Part shown: piece by piece, positions 45,933 to 54,613 of the stretch
Layout: each line of letters begins with the position of its first letter
How positions within the stretch are numbered: the stretch's first letter is position 1
DNA from: Candidatus Methylomirabilota bacterium
GTDB taxonomy: Bacteria > Methylomirabilota > Methylomirabilia > Rokubacteriales > CSP1-6
Direction: 5' to 3'
Assembly: GCA_035764725.1 (NCBI GenBank)
Contig: DASTYT010000101.1
Location: 1 to 64,000 of the forward strand
Length of the DNA stretch: 64,000 nucleotides
Notes under the pieces: generated by a model
Seen by the model: the letters and a program-made list of their open reading frames with translations, nothing else
The model's database searches: none
Told to the model about the DNA's origin: nothing
Translations under genes and position numbers: made by a program

Positions 45933-46838
45933 CTAGCTCCGGACGCGCGCGGCGGCGCGCGCGCGTGGGTGAAATTTCCGGTACATGTCGCGCACGACGG
46001 TCGACGGCAGGTGCGTGTAGATCTGCGTCGTCGAGATGTCGGCGTGGCCGAGCATCGCCTGCACGCTGCGCAGGTCGGCGCCGCGCTCGAGGAGATGGCT
46101 GGCGAAGGAGTGCCGTAGCGTGTGGGGGGACACGCCCGAGCGTAGTCCGGCGCGCCGCACACAGCGCTTGAGGATGCCCCAGAGGCCCTGGCGGGAGAGG
46201 GCCCGGCCGCGCGGATTGAGGAAGAGGTTCCCGGGGTCGAGGCCGTGGCCGGCAACCCGGCGCCCGCCATCCAGGTAGCGGCGCACCCAGTGCAGGGCCT
46301 GAGCGCCCACCGGCACGAGGCGCTGGCGGCTCCCCTTCCCTGTGCAGACCACATAGCCCGCGGCCATGTTGAGGTCCTCTACCCGCAGGGCGATGACCTC
46401 CGACGCGCGCATGCCGGAGGCGTACATCAGCTCGAGCAGAGCCCGGTCGCGCAGGCCGTCGGCGCAAGAGGTATCCGGAGCCTCGATGAGGGCCGCAACG
46501 TCCTCGATCGACAGGGTGCGCGGCAGCCGCCGCGGCGGGCGCGGGCTCTCGACCTGCTCGGTGGGATCGCGCCGCACCGCACCCTCGCGGAGCAGGTGCC
46601 GGTAGAGTCCGCGGAGCGCAGAGAGCCGCCGGGCCACGCTGCGGGCACCCAGGCCGCGGCGGCGCAGCGTGAGCAGATAGTCGCTCACGTCGCGCGCGGT
46701 GAGCGCGTGCAACGCGCGGCGCGGGCGCTCGAGGTAGCGGCCGAAGTCGGCGAGATCGCGCCGGTATGCGAGCAGGGTGTTGCGAGAGGCCCCCCGCTCC
46801 GTCTGGAGGGCCTGGAGATACTCGACTACCGCATCCAT
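45933..46838 (-). CDS. xerD: XerC/XerD-type tyrosine recombinase
   Basis: A 301-residue tyrosine recombinase. The N-terminal SAM-like DNA-binding domain is ~1-95; the catalytic residues are R144 (SGMRASE), K168 (GKGSRQR), H239 and R242 ([12 protein letters not shown]), H265 (GHADIS) and Y274 (QIYTH). Together with its position in a housekeeping string this indicates the chromosome-dimer resolvase and not an element integrase. Whether it is functionally XerC or XerD cannot be settled from sequence; the symbol is the nearer guess. Confidence 0.9.
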   Translation of the reverse strand: MDAVVEYLQALQTERGASRNTLLAYRRDLADFGRYLERPRRALHALTARDVSDYLLTLRRRGLGARSVARRLSALRGLYRHLLREGAVRRDPTEQVESPRPPRRLPRTLSIEDVAALIEAPDTSCADGLRDRALLELMYASGMRASEVIALRVEDLNMAAGYVVCTGKGSRQRLVPVGAQALHWVRRYLDGGRRVAGHGLDPGNLFLNPRGRALSRQGLWGILKRCVRRAGLRSGVSPHTLRHSFASHLLERGADLRSVQAMLGHADISTTQIYTHLPSTVVRDMYRKFHPRARAAARVRS

Positions 46839-46924
46839 CTACGGCTTCCGGAGGGGGTACCGCGGGCGACCGAGGGAGGCGCGACAACCGGACCTGCCTA
46901 CTACGAACTGCCGGAGCATAGCGA

Positions 46925-46954
46925 ACTCTATCACCGCGAGCGGGGGCCGAGCAA
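46925..46954 (-). promoter_or_regulatory. weak candidate promoter for the xer-cca-pyrG-kds string
   Basis: TTGCTC (46949-46954), 18-nt spacer, TAGAGT (46925-46930) on the minus strand, in the 130-nt gap between murJ and xer. The leader would be ~80 nt. Confidence 0.3.
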
Positions 46955-46968
46955 GCCCTCGCTGTGCA

Positions 46969-48528
46969 TCAGCGGCGCCGGCGCAGCATGCCGAGCAGCG
47001 TGGTGAGCTCCGGTGCACGGAGCAGCGCGGCTGCGACCGCGAAGGCCAGCGCGCCACCGATGATTGCGGCGACGGTGAGCATGACGGCGTGGACGGTGCC
47101 GTCCCACACGGGCGCGAGGGCTCGCGCGACCAGCCAGAGCGGCGCCGTGGCGAGGGCGGTCCGGCCCACCGCACGCACGAGCGCCCGCCCGCCGATGGGC
47201 CCGAGCCGGCGCCGCAGGGCCCAGAGCAGCGCGAGCAGGTTCACGTACGCCGAGAGCGACGAGGCGAGCGCGAGGCCCGCGTGCGCGAGCGACCACATGA
47301 GTCCCAGGGCCAGGCCGACGTTGACCACCACCGACAGGAGTCCCATCAGCACGGGCGTGCGCGTGTCGCCGAGGGCGTAGAACGTCTGGGCGGCGATGCG
47401 GGTGGCCGAGAACGCGGGCAGACCTACCGCGTAGGCCGCGAGCGCGATCGTGGTGGCCGCCGCGTCCTCCGCGCCGAACCGGCCGCGCTGGAACAAGAGG
47501 CCCACGATGGGCGCGCCCAGGGCCAGGAGACCCGTCGCCGCGGGGATGGCCACGAAGGCCGACAGGCGCAGCGAGAAGCCCAGCGTATCGGTGAGGCCGG
47601 CGCGGTCGCCGCGCGCGGCCTGGGCCGCCATGGTGGGGAGCGACGCGGTGGCCAGCGCGATGCCGAACACCCCCAGCGGGAATTCCATGACGCGGTCGGC
47701 GTAGTAGAGGTACGAGATGCTTCCACCCGGGAGTAGCGACGCGAGCAAGGTGTTCAGCACCACGGTGACCTGCACCGCGGCCAGCCCGAACGCAGCGGGC
47801 AGGAGCCGCCGCGCGATGCGGGCGACCGCGGGGTGCCGCCACTCGCCGGAGGGACGGAGCGGAACGCCCACGCGATGAATCTCGGGGAGCTGCACGAGGA
47901 GCTGGCCGAGCCCGCCCACCAGCACGCCCACCGCGAGCGACACGATCGGCGGCTCGAAGCGGCGGGCGAGCAGAAGCACCGCCGCGATCATGCCCACGTT
48001 CAGCACGGCGGGGCCGAAGGCGGCGGTGAAGAAGCGGTGGTGGACGTTCAGCACCCCGGTGGCGAGCGCGGCCAGGCCCACGAGGAGCAGATACGGGAAC
48101 ATCATGCGCGTGAGGCTCACCGCCAGCTCGAACAGCGCGGGATCGGCGAGCCACCCGGGCGCCATCACGCTCACGATGGGGCGCGCGAACAGAATGCCGG
48201 CCAGCGTCACCGCGCAGAGGGTGAGCGTGGTCGCGCCCGCGACCGCCCGCACCATGGCGAGGAAGGCGGCGCGGCCGCCGGCGGCGAGATACTCGGCGAA
48301 CACGGGGATCACCGCGGTGGACAGCGCCCCCTCGGCGAGGAGCCTCCGGAGGAGATTCGGCACGCGGAAGGCCACGAAGAAGGCGTCGGTGACGGGACCC
48401 GCACCGAACGCGCGCGCCACGACCATGTCGCGCACATAGCCGAGCACCCGGCTGGCGAGGGTCGCCGCGCCGATGCTCCCCACCGCGCTCACCACACCGG
48501 CCCGCGCGTCGTGCTGCGCTTCACTCAC
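46969..48528 (-). CDS. murJ: lipid II flippase MurJ
   Basis: A 519-residue integral membrane protein of the MviN/MurJ family with ~14 membrane helices: LASRVLGYVRDMVVARAFGAGPVTDAFFVAFRVPNLLRRLLAEGALSTAVIPVF is the hallmark N-terminus (shown in part: RVLGYVRD, DAFFVAFRVPN), followed by MMFPYLLLVGLAALATGVLN, YLYYADRVMEFPLGVFGIAL and FYALGDTRTPV. It flips lipid II for peptidoglycan synthesis. The GTG at 48526-48528 is used because AAGGAG lies 9 nt upstream. It diverges from rpsT. Confidence 0.94.
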   Translation of the reverse strand: MSEAQHDARAGVVSAVGSIGAATLASRVLGYVRDMVVARAFGAGPVTDAFFVAFRVPNLLRRLLAEGALSTAVIPVFAEYLAAGGRAAFLAMVRAVAGATTLTLCAVTLAGILFARPIVSVMAPGWLADPALFELAVSLTRMMFPYLLLVGLAALATGVLNVHHRFFTAAFGPAVLNVGMIAAVLLLARRFEPPIVSLAVGVLVGGLGQLLVQLPEIHRVGVPLRPSGEWRHPAVARIARRLLPAAFGLAAVQVTVVLNTLLASLLPGGSISYLYYADRVMEFPLGVFGIALATASLPTMAAQAARGDRAGLTDTLGFSLRLSAFVAIPAATGLLALGAPIVGLLFQRGRFGAEDAAATTIALAAYAVGLPAFSATRIAAQTFYALGDTRTPVLMGLLSVVVNVGLALGLMWSLAHAGLALASSLSAYVNLLALLWALRRRLGPIGGRALVRAVGRTALATAPLWLVARALAPVWDGTVHAVMLTVAAIIGGALAFAVAAALLRAPELTTLLGMLRRRR

Positions 48529-48541
48529 GGGGACAAACTCC

Positions 48542-48570
48542 TTGACAGTGTCTGCACCCGACGGTAAGGT
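48542..48570 (+). promoter_or_regulatory. sigma-70 promoter of rpsT
   Basis: TTGACA (48542-48547), a 17-nt spacer and TAAGGT (48565-48570). Transcription would start near 48577, giving a ~47-nt leader with GAGGAGGAG before the rpsT GTG. It lies just behind the murJ start codon. Confidence 0.65.
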
Positions 48571-48623
48571 CAGGCTTTCCCGCGATCCGCTCAGGCATTT
48601 CACGAGAACTCGAGGAGGAGTCA

Positions 48624-48872
48624 GTGGCCAACACGCGGTCAGCCCGGAAGCGCATCAAGCAGAACGAGAAGCGGCGCCTGCGCAATCGCGCCATCCGCAG
48701 CCAGGTTCGCTCCGCCGTGAAGGACGCTCGCGCCGCCGACGGCGCCTCCGCGCGCGACGCCGTGCGCGAGGCGATCCGCACCATCGACAAGGCGGTCAGC
48801 CGCGGCATCCTCCACCGCAACACCGCCGCCCGCAGGAAGTCCGCGCTCGCCCGCAAGCTCGCCGCGAAGTAG
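48624..48872 (+). CDS. rpsT: 30S ribosomal protein S20
   Basis: An 82-residue, very basic helical protein opening MANTRSARKRIKQNEKRRLRNRAIRS (first part) with the later TAARRKSALARKL typical of S20. It binds 16S rRNA early in 30S assembly. GTG start with a strong GAGGAGGAG upstream. The gene converges on the ceramidase-like gene with a 4-nt gap. Confidence 0.97.
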   Translation: MANTRSARKRIKQNEKRRLRNRAIRSQVRSAVKDARAADGASARDAVREAIRTIDKAVSRGILHRNTAARRKSALARKLAAK

Positions 48873-48876
48873 CCCA

Positions 48877-50208
48877 TCACCGCCGTCCCGCTTCGGCCGC
48901 CGCGCCGAGGCGGGCGAGCAGCCCCACCGCGGCATCTCGCAGCAGCTCCCCGCCCCGCTCGCCGTAGAGGCTCGCGCACGCGACGTAGCTGGGGTGGGCG
49001 TACGCGTCGGCGTCCAGGAAGTAGCCGAGGTAGTCGTTCGACACGCCGGCCACGAACACATGCTCGAAGCGTCCCATCCGTGCCGCCTTGACCTCGCGCC
49101 CCAGGCGCGTCTGCAGCTCGCCGGGCACGCTCACCCACGCGCCGCCGCCGATGCGCACCGCGAGGAGCTCCGCGGTGCGCGGGAGCGCCGCCCCGAGGCC
49201 GAGGCGCAGCCAGCCCGGCAGCCAGCGCCCCAGACAGTTGCGCGCGGAGACCGCAGGCGCGGGCAGCGCGGCGCGGCCGGTCGCCAGCTCGAGCGACGCG
49301 TCGGACTCCGGCGCGACGCGCTCCCACACCGCGAGCGCCTCGCGGGCCAGCCGCTCGCCGATCTGGGCGGCGCCGCTCCATCCCCGCGCCGTCGGGCTGA
49401 CGTCGCCGACCGCGCCGTTGACGAACAGGGCGGGGACGCCCAGCCGCTGTTCGATGCGCCTGGACGCCTCCGCCATGAGATCACCCGAGACGAGTAGATT
49501 GTCCCGGCCGAGGGCGGTCCCGTGGATGGCGTAGTTCCACACCATTGCGATGGGCCGCCCGTCGGTCGCCACGACCTTGAGCACGCCCAGCTCCGGATCG
49601 AGCGGCGCGCGCACGCGGCTTCGCGTGATCCCGGTCACCTCGCCGGCGCCGGTGCCCACGCGGGCGGGCGCGCGACGGGTGTAGGCCTCGCGGGCCGCGC
49701 GCTCGAGCGCGTCCAGGATGCGCCCGCGCACCGCGGGCACCGCGCGGTCGACCGCGATGAACGCGAACAGGGCCGACCCGGCGTAGGCGCCGGGTCCCGA
49801 GTGGGTGTGCGACGCAGACAGCATGAGGCCGGCCGGATTGACGCCCGCCCGCACGAGGCGGTCGCGAAGCTCGACGACCAGGCTCGGGTCGGCCCCCACG
49901 AGATCGACGGCGAGCCAGATCAGGACCGCCCGCCCGTCGTCGAGCAGCAACGCGCGCGCCTTCACGGCGTCGTGCACGCCCTGTGACGGGCGGAACCAGA
50001 AGGCGTAGGGATGGCGGTCGAGCACGTCGGGAATCCACGCCCGGCGGGGGAAGCCGCCATAGCCGGCCAGCGGCGTGCCGTCGGGCACCCCGATGTCCAC
50101 GGAGGCGGCGCCGGCCAGCAGCCGGGGGGCGGGCGCGGCGGCGGCCGGCCCCGCCGCGAGCAGGGCGAGCAGCGCCACCACCCACGCGCCGCGACGGCAG
50201 GCCGCCAT
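48877..50208 (-). CDS. neutral/alkaline non-lysosomal ceramidase-like secreted protein
   Basis: A 443-residue protein with a signal peptide (~8-25, WVVALLALLAAGPAAAA). It matches the N-terminal catalytic part of neutral ceramidases: LLAGAASVDIGVPDGTPLAGYGG, HDAVKARALLLDDG, LSASHTHSGPGAY (zinc-binding His) and NGAVGDVSPTARG (catalytic Ser region). Canonical enzymes are ~650-700 residues and carry an extra immunoglobulin-like domain; this is a short form. Proteins of this short type are widespread in bacteria and need not act on ceramide. Its ATG overlaps the holA stop (TGATG), an odd partner for a polymerase subunit. Confidence 0.8.
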   Translation of the reverse strand: MAACRRGAWVVALLALLAAGPAAAAPAPRLLAGAASVDIGVPDGTPLAGYGGFPRRAWIPDVLDRHPYAFWFRPSQGVHDAVKARALLLDDGRAVLIWLAVDLVGADPSLVVELRDRLVRAGVNPAGLMLSASHTHSGPGAYAGSALFAFIAVDRAVPAVRGRILDALERAAREAYTRRAPARVGTGAGEVTGITRSRVRAPLDPELGVLKVVATDGRPIAMVWNYAIHGTALGRDNLLVSGDLMAEASRRIEQRLGVPALFVNGAVGDVSPTARGWSGAAQIGERLAREALAVWERVAPESDASLELATGRAALPAPAVSARNCLGRWLPGWLRLGLGAALPRTAELLAVRIGGGAWVSVPGELQTRLGREVKAARMGRFEHVFVAGVSNDYLGYFLDADAYAHPSYVACASLYGERGGELLRDAAVGLLARLGAAAEAGRR

Positions 50209-51203
50209 CAGGCGGCGCACAAATCCGCGATGAGCAGAGCCAGCTCGGGCCGGGGCGCGCCGCCCAGCTTGAGGCGGCGCTCGACTTCCCAGCAGCGCGC
50301 GAGGCGTCGCGGCGCCGCGCCGTCGCGGAGCGCGCGGGCGAGCGCCACCACCGCCGCCGCGGCGGGCGGCGGGCGGCGCAGGAGCCGCGCCACCTCGTCC
50401 TCGCGCCGCCCCTCGCGCAGCCACTCGCGGGCCTGCCAGACGGAGCGGGCCTCGCGCGCCAGCATCCCGAGCACGGCGAGCGGCTCCTCGCCGGCGGTGA
50501 GGAGCGCGCCCAGCACGGTCTGGGCCGCGCCCACGTCGCGCTCGGCCACCGCGCGCGTGAGCTCGAAGATGTGGTGCAGGCGGTGCGCCCCGACCACCGC
50601 GCGCACCTCGCGCGGCGTGACGCGGCGGTTGTCCGGCCCGCCCGCGAGCGCGGCCTTGGTCACCTCGCCGGCGAGGGTCGTGAGATCGTCGCCCACCAGC
50701 TCCACGAGCAGCGCGGCGGCGTCTTCGCTCAATTCGTAGCCCTGGGCGCCCGCGCGCGTCCGAAGCCAGGTTACGAGGGCCCGCCCCACCGGCCGGGGCA
50801 GCTCGACCACCGCCGACGCGGGGACGGCGCGGAGGAGCCAGTGCCCGGCGGCCAGCTCCACTCCGGCCAGGAGCAGGAGCACGGAAGTCGGGTTGGGCGC
50901 CGCCACGTACTCGGCGAGCGGCTCCCCCGCCTTGGCGGTGAGCGCCTCCACCCCGCGCGCGATCACGAGCCGGCGTCCCCCGAGGAAGGGTAGCGTCAGC
51001 GCGGAGCGCACCAGCGCCTCGGCGCCCGCCTCGCGCGCGTCGACCGCCTCGCGCGACAGGGCCGCGTCGGCAGGATCGGGAAAGAGGGCGCGGGTGACGG
51101 CGGCGACCAGGTCTTCGAGGAGGACGGGCTCGGCGCCGTGGACCAAGACCACCGCCGGCGTGCGTCCCGCCTCGGCGGCGCGGAGAAGCCCCGCGTAGTC
51201 CAC
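50208..51203 (-). CDS. holA: DNA polymerase III subunit delta
   Basis: A 331-residue clamp-loader subunit: VVLVHGAEPVLLEDLVAAV near the start (HolA-type pseudo-Walker region), ALTLPFLGGRRLVIARGVE, LVELVGDDLTTLAGEVTKAAL and HHIFELTRAVAERDVGAA, then the helical collar. Delta opens the beta clamp. GTG start at 51201-51203, 13 nt after lptE. The leuS-lptE-holA order matches the leuS-lptE-holA cluster of proteobacteria. Confidence 0.93.
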   Translation of the reverse strand: MDYAGLLRAAEAGRTPAVVLVHGAEPVLLEDLVAAVTRALFPDPADAALSREAVDAREAGAEALVRSALTLPFLGGRRLVIARGVEALTAKAGEPLAEYVAAPNPTSVLLLLAGVELAAGHWLLRAVPASAVVELPRPVGRALVTWLRTRAGAQGYELSEDAAALLVELVGDDLTTLAGEVTKAALAGGPDNRRVTPREVRAVVGAHRLHHIFELTRAVAERDVGAAQTVLGALLTAGEEPLAVLGMLAREARSVWQAREWLREGRREDEVARLLRRPPPAAAAVVALARALRDGAAPRRLARCWEVERRLKLGGAPRPELALLIADLCAA

Positions 51204-51216
51204 TAGCGGGCGCTCA

Positions 51217-51726
51217 CTAGAAGCGGTCCACCACCAGGTTCACGACCTTCCTGCCGATGTCTTGAGCGGCCTGACGAACGGCTCCCTCCTCGCGGCTGAT
51301 CGTGGCGGAGACCTCGAAGGGCACGTTGAAGTCCGCGATCTCCTGCAGCCCGTGTTGACGGAACAGCGTTTCGCCCTGCTTGACGTCGCGGAACTCGATG
51401 TTGAGGGTGACGCTGAGCCGGTACTGCCGGATGTTGATCCTTCGGTCTACGGAGATGGACTGCACGTCGTAGCCCACCACCTCGCCCTCCAGAATGGAGT
51501 CGGCCTGCCCGACGGGGACCACGCGAAGCTTGCCGCTGGTGGTGAAGGCATTCACCACGGCGGCGGTCACCGTGCTCTCGACCGCGGGCTCGTGCGTGCT
51601 GTTCTTGAACGTGGGCACCGCGACGGTCCTGATGTGCGACGGGAGATTCCCCTTCGTGCTGTACCCACAGGCGGCGGGAACCGTCAGCGCGGCCAGGAGC
51701 ACGACGCCGAGAAGGAACCGGCTCAA
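51217..51726 (-). CDS. lptE: LPS assembly lipoprotein LptE
   Basis: A 169-residue lipoprotein. The signal peptide ends in the lipobox VPAAC with the modified Cys at 20, then GYSTKGNLPSHIRTVAVPTFKN. LptE/LptE2-like features are VPTFKNSTHEPAVESTVTAAV and ILEGEVVGYDVQSISVDRR. It plugs LptD at the outer membrane; lptD is not in the window. The TTG start overlaps the leuS stop (TTGA). Confidence 0.88.
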   Translation of the reverse strand: MSRFLLGVVLLAALTVPAACGYSTKGNLPSHIRTVAVPTFKNSTHEPAVESTVTAAVVNAFTTSGKLRVVPVGQADSILEGEVVGYDVQSISVDRRINIRQYRLSVTLNIEFRDVKQGETLFRQHGLQEIADFNVPFEVSATISREEGAVRQAAQDIGRKVVNLVVDRF

Positions 51727-54227
51727 GCCCGAGTGACCACGTTCACGAGGCGTCCGGGGACCACGACGACCTTCGCGACCTGGCGGCCGTCGAGCCAGGG
51801 GCGCACCTTCGCGTCGGCAAGCGCCTTGTCCTGCACGTCACGCTCGGCGGCGGAGACGTCCACGGTGAGGCGGCTGCGCACCTTGCCGTCCACCTGCACG
51901 ATGATCACGACCTCCTCCCGCTTGAGCGCGGCGGGATCGGCGACGGGCCACGCGCGGCGGAACAGGCTCTCGCGGTGCCCGAGCGCGCTCCACAGCTCCT
52001 CGGCGATGTGCGGCGTCACCGGGCCCAGGAGCAGGAGCATGGTTTCCACCGCCTCGCGGAGGAGGCGCTGCCGCTCCGCGCGCCCCATGCTGTCCATGGA
52101 GTCACGGTCGAAGTCGTGCAGCGCGTTCACGAGCTCCATCACCGCGCTGATGGCGGTGTTGAAGTGAAAGTCCTTGTCGATGTCCTCGGTCACCCGGGCG
52201 ATGGTCTCGTGGACGACGCGCCGGAACGCGCGACCGGCGTCGGAGAGCTCACCCGGGGACGCTGCCCCCTCCGCGGCCTGCAGCTCGTCCCGGTGCGCGT
52301 GCACGAAGCGCCACACGCGGTTGAGGAAGCGCGAGGCGCCTTCCACCCCGCGGTCGTTCCAGTCGAGATCCTTTTCCGGCGGCGCCGCGAACAGGGAAAA
52401 CAGGCGCGCGGTGTCGGCGCCGTAGCGGCGGATCAGCTCGTCGGGATCCACCACGTTGCCCTTGGATTTGGACATCTTCGCCCCGTCCTTGATCACCATG
52501 CCCTGGGACAGGAGGGCCAGAAACGGCTCGTCCGCGCGCGTCATGCCCATGTCGCGCAGCACCTTGGTGTAGAAGCGCGCGTAGAGGAGGTGGAGCACGG
52601 CGTGCTCGATGCCGCCGATGTACTGGTCCACCGGCATCCAGTAGGCGGCGGCGTTGGGCTCGAACATCCCGCTCTCGTAGAGGGGCGAGCAGTAGCGCAG
52701 GAAGTACCACGACGATTCCACGAAGGTGTCCATGGTGTCGGTCTCGCGCTTGGCGGGCCCGCCGCATTTCGGACACCGGGCGTTGACGAAGTGGGCGACC
52801 TCGGCGAGCGGCGAGCCCCCCTTTCCGCTGATCTGCACGTCCTCCGGCAGCACCACCGGCAGCCGATCCTCGCGCTCCGACACCATGCCGTCGACGGGAC
52901 AGTAGAGAATGGGGATCGGGGCGCCCCAGTAGCGCTGGCGGCTGATCCCCCAGTCGCGCAGCCGGTAGTTCACCTTGGACTCGCCGAGCTTCTTCTCCAC
53001 CAGCCAGTCGATGGCGCGGCGCTTGGCCTCCGGCACCGGCAGTCCGTCGAGGAAGCCGGAGTTGATCTTCACGCCGTCGCCCGTGTAGGCTTGCGTCTCC
53101 TCCCAGCCCTCCGGGCGCTTCACGGTGGCGATGATGGGCAGGCCGTGCTGCTTGGCGAAGTCCCAGTCGCGCTGATCCTCGCCGGGCACCGCCATGATCG
53201 CCCCGGTGCCGTAGCCCATGAGGACGTAGTCGGCGAGGAACAGCGGGATCTCTGCGCCGGTGAACGGGTTGGTCGCCCGCGCGTTGAGGCGGAGGCCGTG
53301 CTTGGGCCGGTCGGCGGCCAGCCGCTCGATCTCGGTCTCGCGCGCGACTTCCTTGCGGAACGCGTCGATGCGCGCGCGCTCCGCGGCGTCCAGGACGAGG
53401 GCGTCGACGAGCGGGTGCTCGGGCGCGAGCACCGCGTAGGTCATGCCGAAGGCGGTGTCGGGCCGCGTGGTGAAGATCCGGATCGCCTGCCCCGCCTTCC
53501 CCGCCACCGGCAGGTCGAACTCGGCGCCCTCGCTCTTGCCGATCCAGTTGCGCTGCATGGTGAGCACGCGCTCGGGCCAGCCGGGCAGGCGGTCACACCA
53601 CTCGAGCAGCTCCTCGGCGTAGGCGGTGATCTTGAAGAACCACCCCTCGATCTCCTTCGTCGTCACCTCGGAGTCGCAGCGCCAGCAGCGCCCCGCCTCC
53701 ACCTGCTCGTTGGCGAGGATGGTCTGGCAGGACGGACACCAGTTCACCGACGAGCGCTTCTTGTACGCGAGCCCGCGCTCGAGCATGCGGATGAAGATGA
53801 GCTGCTCCCAGCGGTAGTACGCGGGATCGCACGTGGCAAGCTCGCGGTCCCAGTCGTACGAGATCCCCATTCGGCGGAGCTGGCTCCGCATGTTCTTGAT
53901 GTTCTCGTACGTCCACACCGCGGGGTGCACGCCGTTGTCGATGGCGGCGTTCTCCGCGGGCAGACCGAACGCGTCCCAGCCCATCGGGTGCAGCACGTTG
54001 AAGCCGCGCATCCACTTGTAGCGGGCGAGGAGATCGCCGATGGCGTAGACGCGCACGTGCCCCATGTGGATGCGGCCCGAGGGATAGGGAAACATCTCGA
54101 GGCAGTAGAACTTGGGACGACCGGGTGTCTCGGTGGCGCGAAACTGCTGCGAGCTCTCCCAGACCTCCTGCCACTTCCCCTCGATCTCGGCAAACGGATA
54201 GCGTTCGGGGCGATCGTCGTAGGCCAT
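51723..54227 (-). CDS. leuS: leucine--tRNA ligase
   Basis: An 834-residue class I synthetase opening RYPFAEIEGKWQEVWES. HIGH is FPYPSGRIHMGHVRVY, zinc cysteines lie in NWCPSCQTILANEQVEAG and CWRCDSEV, the editing domain has IFTTRPDTAFGMTY and GYGTGAIMAVPGEDQRD, and KMSKS is GAKMSKSKGNVVDP. The ATG at 54225-54227 is used; a longer open frame upstream is not coding. A candidate promoter ends 11 nt before it. Confidence 0.97.
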   Translation of the reverse strand: MAYDDRPERYPFAEIEGKWQEVWESSQQFRATETPGRPKFYCLEMFPYPSGRIHMGHVRVYAIGDLLARYKWMRGFNVLHPMGWDAFGLPAENAAIDNGVHPAVWTYENIKNMRSQLRRMGISYDWDRELATCDPAYYRWEQLIFIRMLERGLAYKKRSSVNWCPSCQTILANEQVEAGRCWRCDSEVTTKEIEGWFFKITAYAEELLEWCDRLPGWPERVLTMQRNWIGKSEGAEFDLPVAGKAGQAIRIFTTRPDTAFGMTYAVLAPEHPLVDALVLDAAERARIDAFRKEVARETEIERLAADRPKHGLRLNARATNPFTGAEIPLFLADYVLMGYGTGAIMAVPGEDQRDWDFAKQHGLPIIATVKRPEGWEETQAYTGDGVKINSGFLDGLPVPEAKRRAIDWLVEKKLGESKVNYRLRDWGISRQRYWGAPIPILYCPVDGMVSEREDRLPVVLPEDVQISGKGGSPLAEVAHFVNARCPKCGGPAKRETDTMDTFVESSWYFLRYCSPLYESGMFEPNAAAYWMPVDQYIGGIEHAVLHLLYARFYTKVLRDMGMTRADEPFLALLSQGMVIKDGAKMSKSKGNVVDPDELIRRYGADTARLFSLFAAPPEKDLDWNDRGVEGASRFLNRVWRFVHAHRDELQAAEGAASPGELSDAGRAFRRVVHETIARVTEDIDKDFHFNTAISAVMELVNALHDFDRDSMDSMGRAERQRLLREAVETMLLLLGPVTPHIAEELWSALGHRESLFRRAWPVADPAALKREEVVIIVQVDGKVRSRLTVDVSAAERDVQDKALADAKVRPWLDGRQVAKVVVVPGRLVNVVTRA

Positions 54228-54238
54228 ATTCGGCCTGA

Positions 54239-54267
54239 GTTTAAGTCCACTTGGCGGGGCGAAGCAA
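54239..54267 (-). promoter_or_regulatory. candidate promoter of leuS with a very short leader
   Basis: TTGCTT (54262-54267), 17-nt spacer, TTAAAC (54239-54244) on the minus strand. Only 11 nt separate the -10 from the ATG, so the leader would be ~5 nt. No Shine-Dalgarno is seen. Confidence 0.4.
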
Positions 54268-54276
54268 GGAACGGCT

Positions 54277-54312
54277 CCCCGGGGACCGTGGACGGCGGCT
54301 CGGTCCCCGGGG
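54277..54312 (-). terminator. strong hairpin terminator after the small secreted protein gene
   Basis: A perfect 12-bp inverted repeat (CCCCGGGGACCG / CGGTCCCCGGGG) with a 12-nt loop lies 17 nt beyond the stop of the 83-residue gene and just before the leuS promoter. Downstream DNA is only moderately T-rich, so it is an imperfect intrinsic terminator. Confidence 0.6.
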
Positions 54313-54328
54313 GATGACCCGACGGGAC

Positions 54329-54580
54329 CTATTTCTTCTTCAAGGTGAGGTTGATGACCTTGGCCGCCTCCTCGGCCTTGGCGATGGACTCGGCGTGCTT
54401 CCCCGCGTCGTGGAGCTTCTTGGCCTCGGCGGCGAGCTCGTTGGCCTTGGCCGAATTGGCGTCGGTCTTGCCGGCCGTCGCGTCCTGGATCTGCTTGATG
54501 AGGAGCGGACACTGGAAGGCTAGGGCCTGGCCGGTCGCGAGAACGAGGACGGCGATCGCGACGACGAACGTCTTCAGCAT
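54329..54580 (-). CDS. small secreted helical protein, 83 residues
   Basis: The first ~22 residues are a signal peptide (FVVAIAVLVLATGQALA). The mature part (~60 residues) starts FQCPLLIKQIQDATAGK with one Cys and is then Ala/Lys/Glu-rich helix (AKANELAAEAKKLHDAGKHAES, AKAEEAAKVI). Such proteins are often annotated as hypothetical periplasmic proteins. AAGGAGG lies ~8 nt before the ATG at 54578-54580. It follows uvrC by 33 nt and ends in a strong hairpin. Function unknown. Confidence 0.8.
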   Translation of the reverse strand: MLKTFVVAIAVLVLATGQALAFQCPLLIKQIQDATAGKTDANSAKANELAAEAKKLHDAGKHAESIAKAEEAAKVINLTLKKK

Positions 54581-54613
54581 GGGTCTCACCTCCTTCCCGG
54601 ACGATCCATAGCG

